A DNA stretch of 6,758 nt from an uncultured Oscillospiraceae bacterium (GTDB lineage: Bacteria; Bacillota; Clostridia; Oscillospirales; Oscillospiraceae), in NCBI GenBank assembly GCA_910584835.1, contig CAJUEG010000113.1, positions 1-6,758 of the forward strand, read 5' to 3'. Shown piece by piece: positions 6,436-6,758 of this stretch. Both the position numbers and the translations under genes were made by a program. The notes beneath the pieces are model-generated. The model ran no database searches and was not told the DNA's origin. It saw only the letters and a list, made by a program, of their open reading frames with translations. Numbering within the stretch: position 1 is the first letter of the stretch; each line of letters opens with the position of its first letter.

Positions 6436-6566
6436 TTTCGCAAGTAAAAAAGCGCGGAGCGGCACGCCGTGAGCAGGAGAAGCGCGGCAAAAGCGCAAAA
6501 CCAAGGCGGACAGAGCACCCTCGAAAAGCACAGAAAGAAAAACTCGAAAAAAGTTGAAAAAGGGGG
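6436..6566 (+). other. Purine-rich intergenic tract upstream of promoter P1
   Basis: This stretch between the divergent metA and rightward promoters is mostly A and G on the plus strand, ending with GAAAAAAGTTGAAAAAG just before the P1 -35 box. No gene with a ribosome binding site is present. The A-rich end could act as an UP element for P1. Short sections (GCGGAGC, GTGAGCAG) recall the 135-base repeat unit but the likeness is too slight to call a copy. Confidence 0.4.
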
Positions 6567-6595
6567 TTGACAATTGGGGGAGGATTTGCTATTAT
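6567..6595 (+). promoter_or_regulatory. Sigma-A promoter P1 reading rightward
   Basis: TTGACA (6567-6572), a 17-base spacer, and TATTAT (6590-6595). The -35 box is a perfect match, the -10 box is 5 of 6, and the spacing is ideal. An A-rich tract precedes it. Transcription should begin near 6602 and run out of the window, away from metA. Confidence 0.82.
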
Positions 6596-6617
6596 AGGCG
6601 AGCGCTAACCGAGAGGG

Positions 6618-6662
6618 GTCCGCAAAAACGGACAGGCAAGCAAAAATTTCGAGAAATCGAAA
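6618..6662 (+). other. Two small stem-loops between P1 and P2
   Basis: GTCCG (6618-6622) pairs with CGGAC (6629-6633) around CAAAAA. TTTCGA (6647-6652) pairs perfectly with TCGAAA (6657-6662) around a GAAA loop of the GNRA class. Both lie in the P1 transcript and upstream of the P2 -35 box. Neither is followed by a T tract, so they are not terminators. They could be leader structures; the second also overlaps the A-rich sequence upstream of P2, which may explain it. Confidence 0.45.
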
Positions 6663-6669
6663 AAAGGGC

Positions 6670-6698
6670 TTGACAAAGCTTCTGAGGCGTGGTAGAAT
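6670..6698 (+). promoter_or_regulatory. Sigma-A promoter P2 reading rightward
   Basis: TTGACA (6670-6675), a 17-base spacer and TAGAAT (6693-6698). It is preceded by GAAAAAAGGGC, similar to the sequence before P1, so the two look like a duplicated promoter module 103 bases apart. Transcription should begin near 6705. Tandem near-consensus promoters with A-rich upstream tracts are typical of rRNA and other stable-RNA operons in Firmicutes. Confidence 0.85.
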
Positions 6699-6704
6699 AA
6701 CGGA

Positions 6705-6758
6705 GTTCCGCATGGCGAGGGTTTTGAAGCGGTGCGGGGCGAAGGGATTGCACCTTGT
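6705..6758 (+). other. Start of a transcribed leader, probably of an rRNA operon
   Basis: The sequence after P2 has no convincing gene start. GGTGC and GCACC form a possible 5-pair stem, and the last bases, GCACCTTGT, resemble the beginning of the boxA-like segment found before 16S in many Clostridia. Only half of such an element would be visible, so the rRNA identity is inference. A reading frame from ATG at 6712 stays open to the edge with a weak GGAG before it; that GGAG would lie at the transcription start of P2, making a protein gene less likely. Confidence 0.45.

Noticed and set aside
6430..6480. Minus-strand terminator with a six-T run at 6435-6440
   Set aside because: The GC-rich sequence before the T run gives only 4-pair self-complementary pieces with impossible or very long loops, so a stable terminator stem is not supported.
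6303..6557. Small plus-strand frame (84 codons) running out of metA into the intergenic tract
   Set aside because: It has no ribosome binding site, begins inside antisense metA and ends in a Lys/Arg-rich stretch encoded by the purine tract.
6371..6566. SAM riboswitch or T-box upstream of metA
   Set aside because: No T-box sequence, no kink-turn-like or multi-stem SAM fold and no terminator hairpin with a T tract next to metA were found; the likely promoter leaves a leader of only about 15 bases.

Overview
The window looks like chromosome from a GC-rich member of the Clostridia, most plausibly an Oscillospiraceae-type gut anaerobe. The basis is indirect: genes of high GC, strong AGGAGG-type ribosome binding sites before every gene, tightly packed operons, and families such as a Cys-rich FliB-type lysine methylase, a membrane-anchored XRE regulator, a COG2509-type flavoprotein and a MetA of the acetyl-CoA type. 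No species can be named from the sequence alone.

All six protein genes lie on the minus strand in two blocks. Right block (transcribed first, 6370 to 3446): metA (homoserine O-acyltransferase), a 526-residue FAD-dependent oxidoreductase of unknown substrate, and a small VOC (glyoxalase-fold) protein, with gaps of 4 and 23 bases. Left block (2925 to 1): an XRE regulator with six membrane segments, a FliB-like lysine N-methylase, and mtnA (methylthioribose-1-phosphate isomerase, cut by the window edge), with gaps of 13 and 16 bases. The two blocks are separated by about 520 bases (2926-3445), most of it a tandem array of a 135-base unit in three near-identical copies plus degenerate ends. The array begins at the stop codon of the VOC gene and stops shortly before the XRE gene.

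The right end (6371-6758) is a divergent intergenic region. A weak promoter candidate for metA reads leftward. Two near-consensus sigma-A promoters, each with a 17-base spacer and an A-rich upstream tract, read rightward. Tandem promoters of this strength with no gene in the remaining 60 bases suggest a stable-RNA (probably rRNA) operon whose body lies beyond the window.

Methionine metabolism frames the window: metA starts synthesis from homoserine and mtnA salvages the methylthioribose part of S-adenosylmethionine, while the methylase between them should consume S-adenosylmethionine. That the genes form one functional system is inference. The most unusual items are the 135-base array, whose unit boundary can fold on the plus strand into a small hairpin with a GNRA loop conserved through paired changes, and the regulator-methylase-mtnA operon with no flagellar gene in sight.
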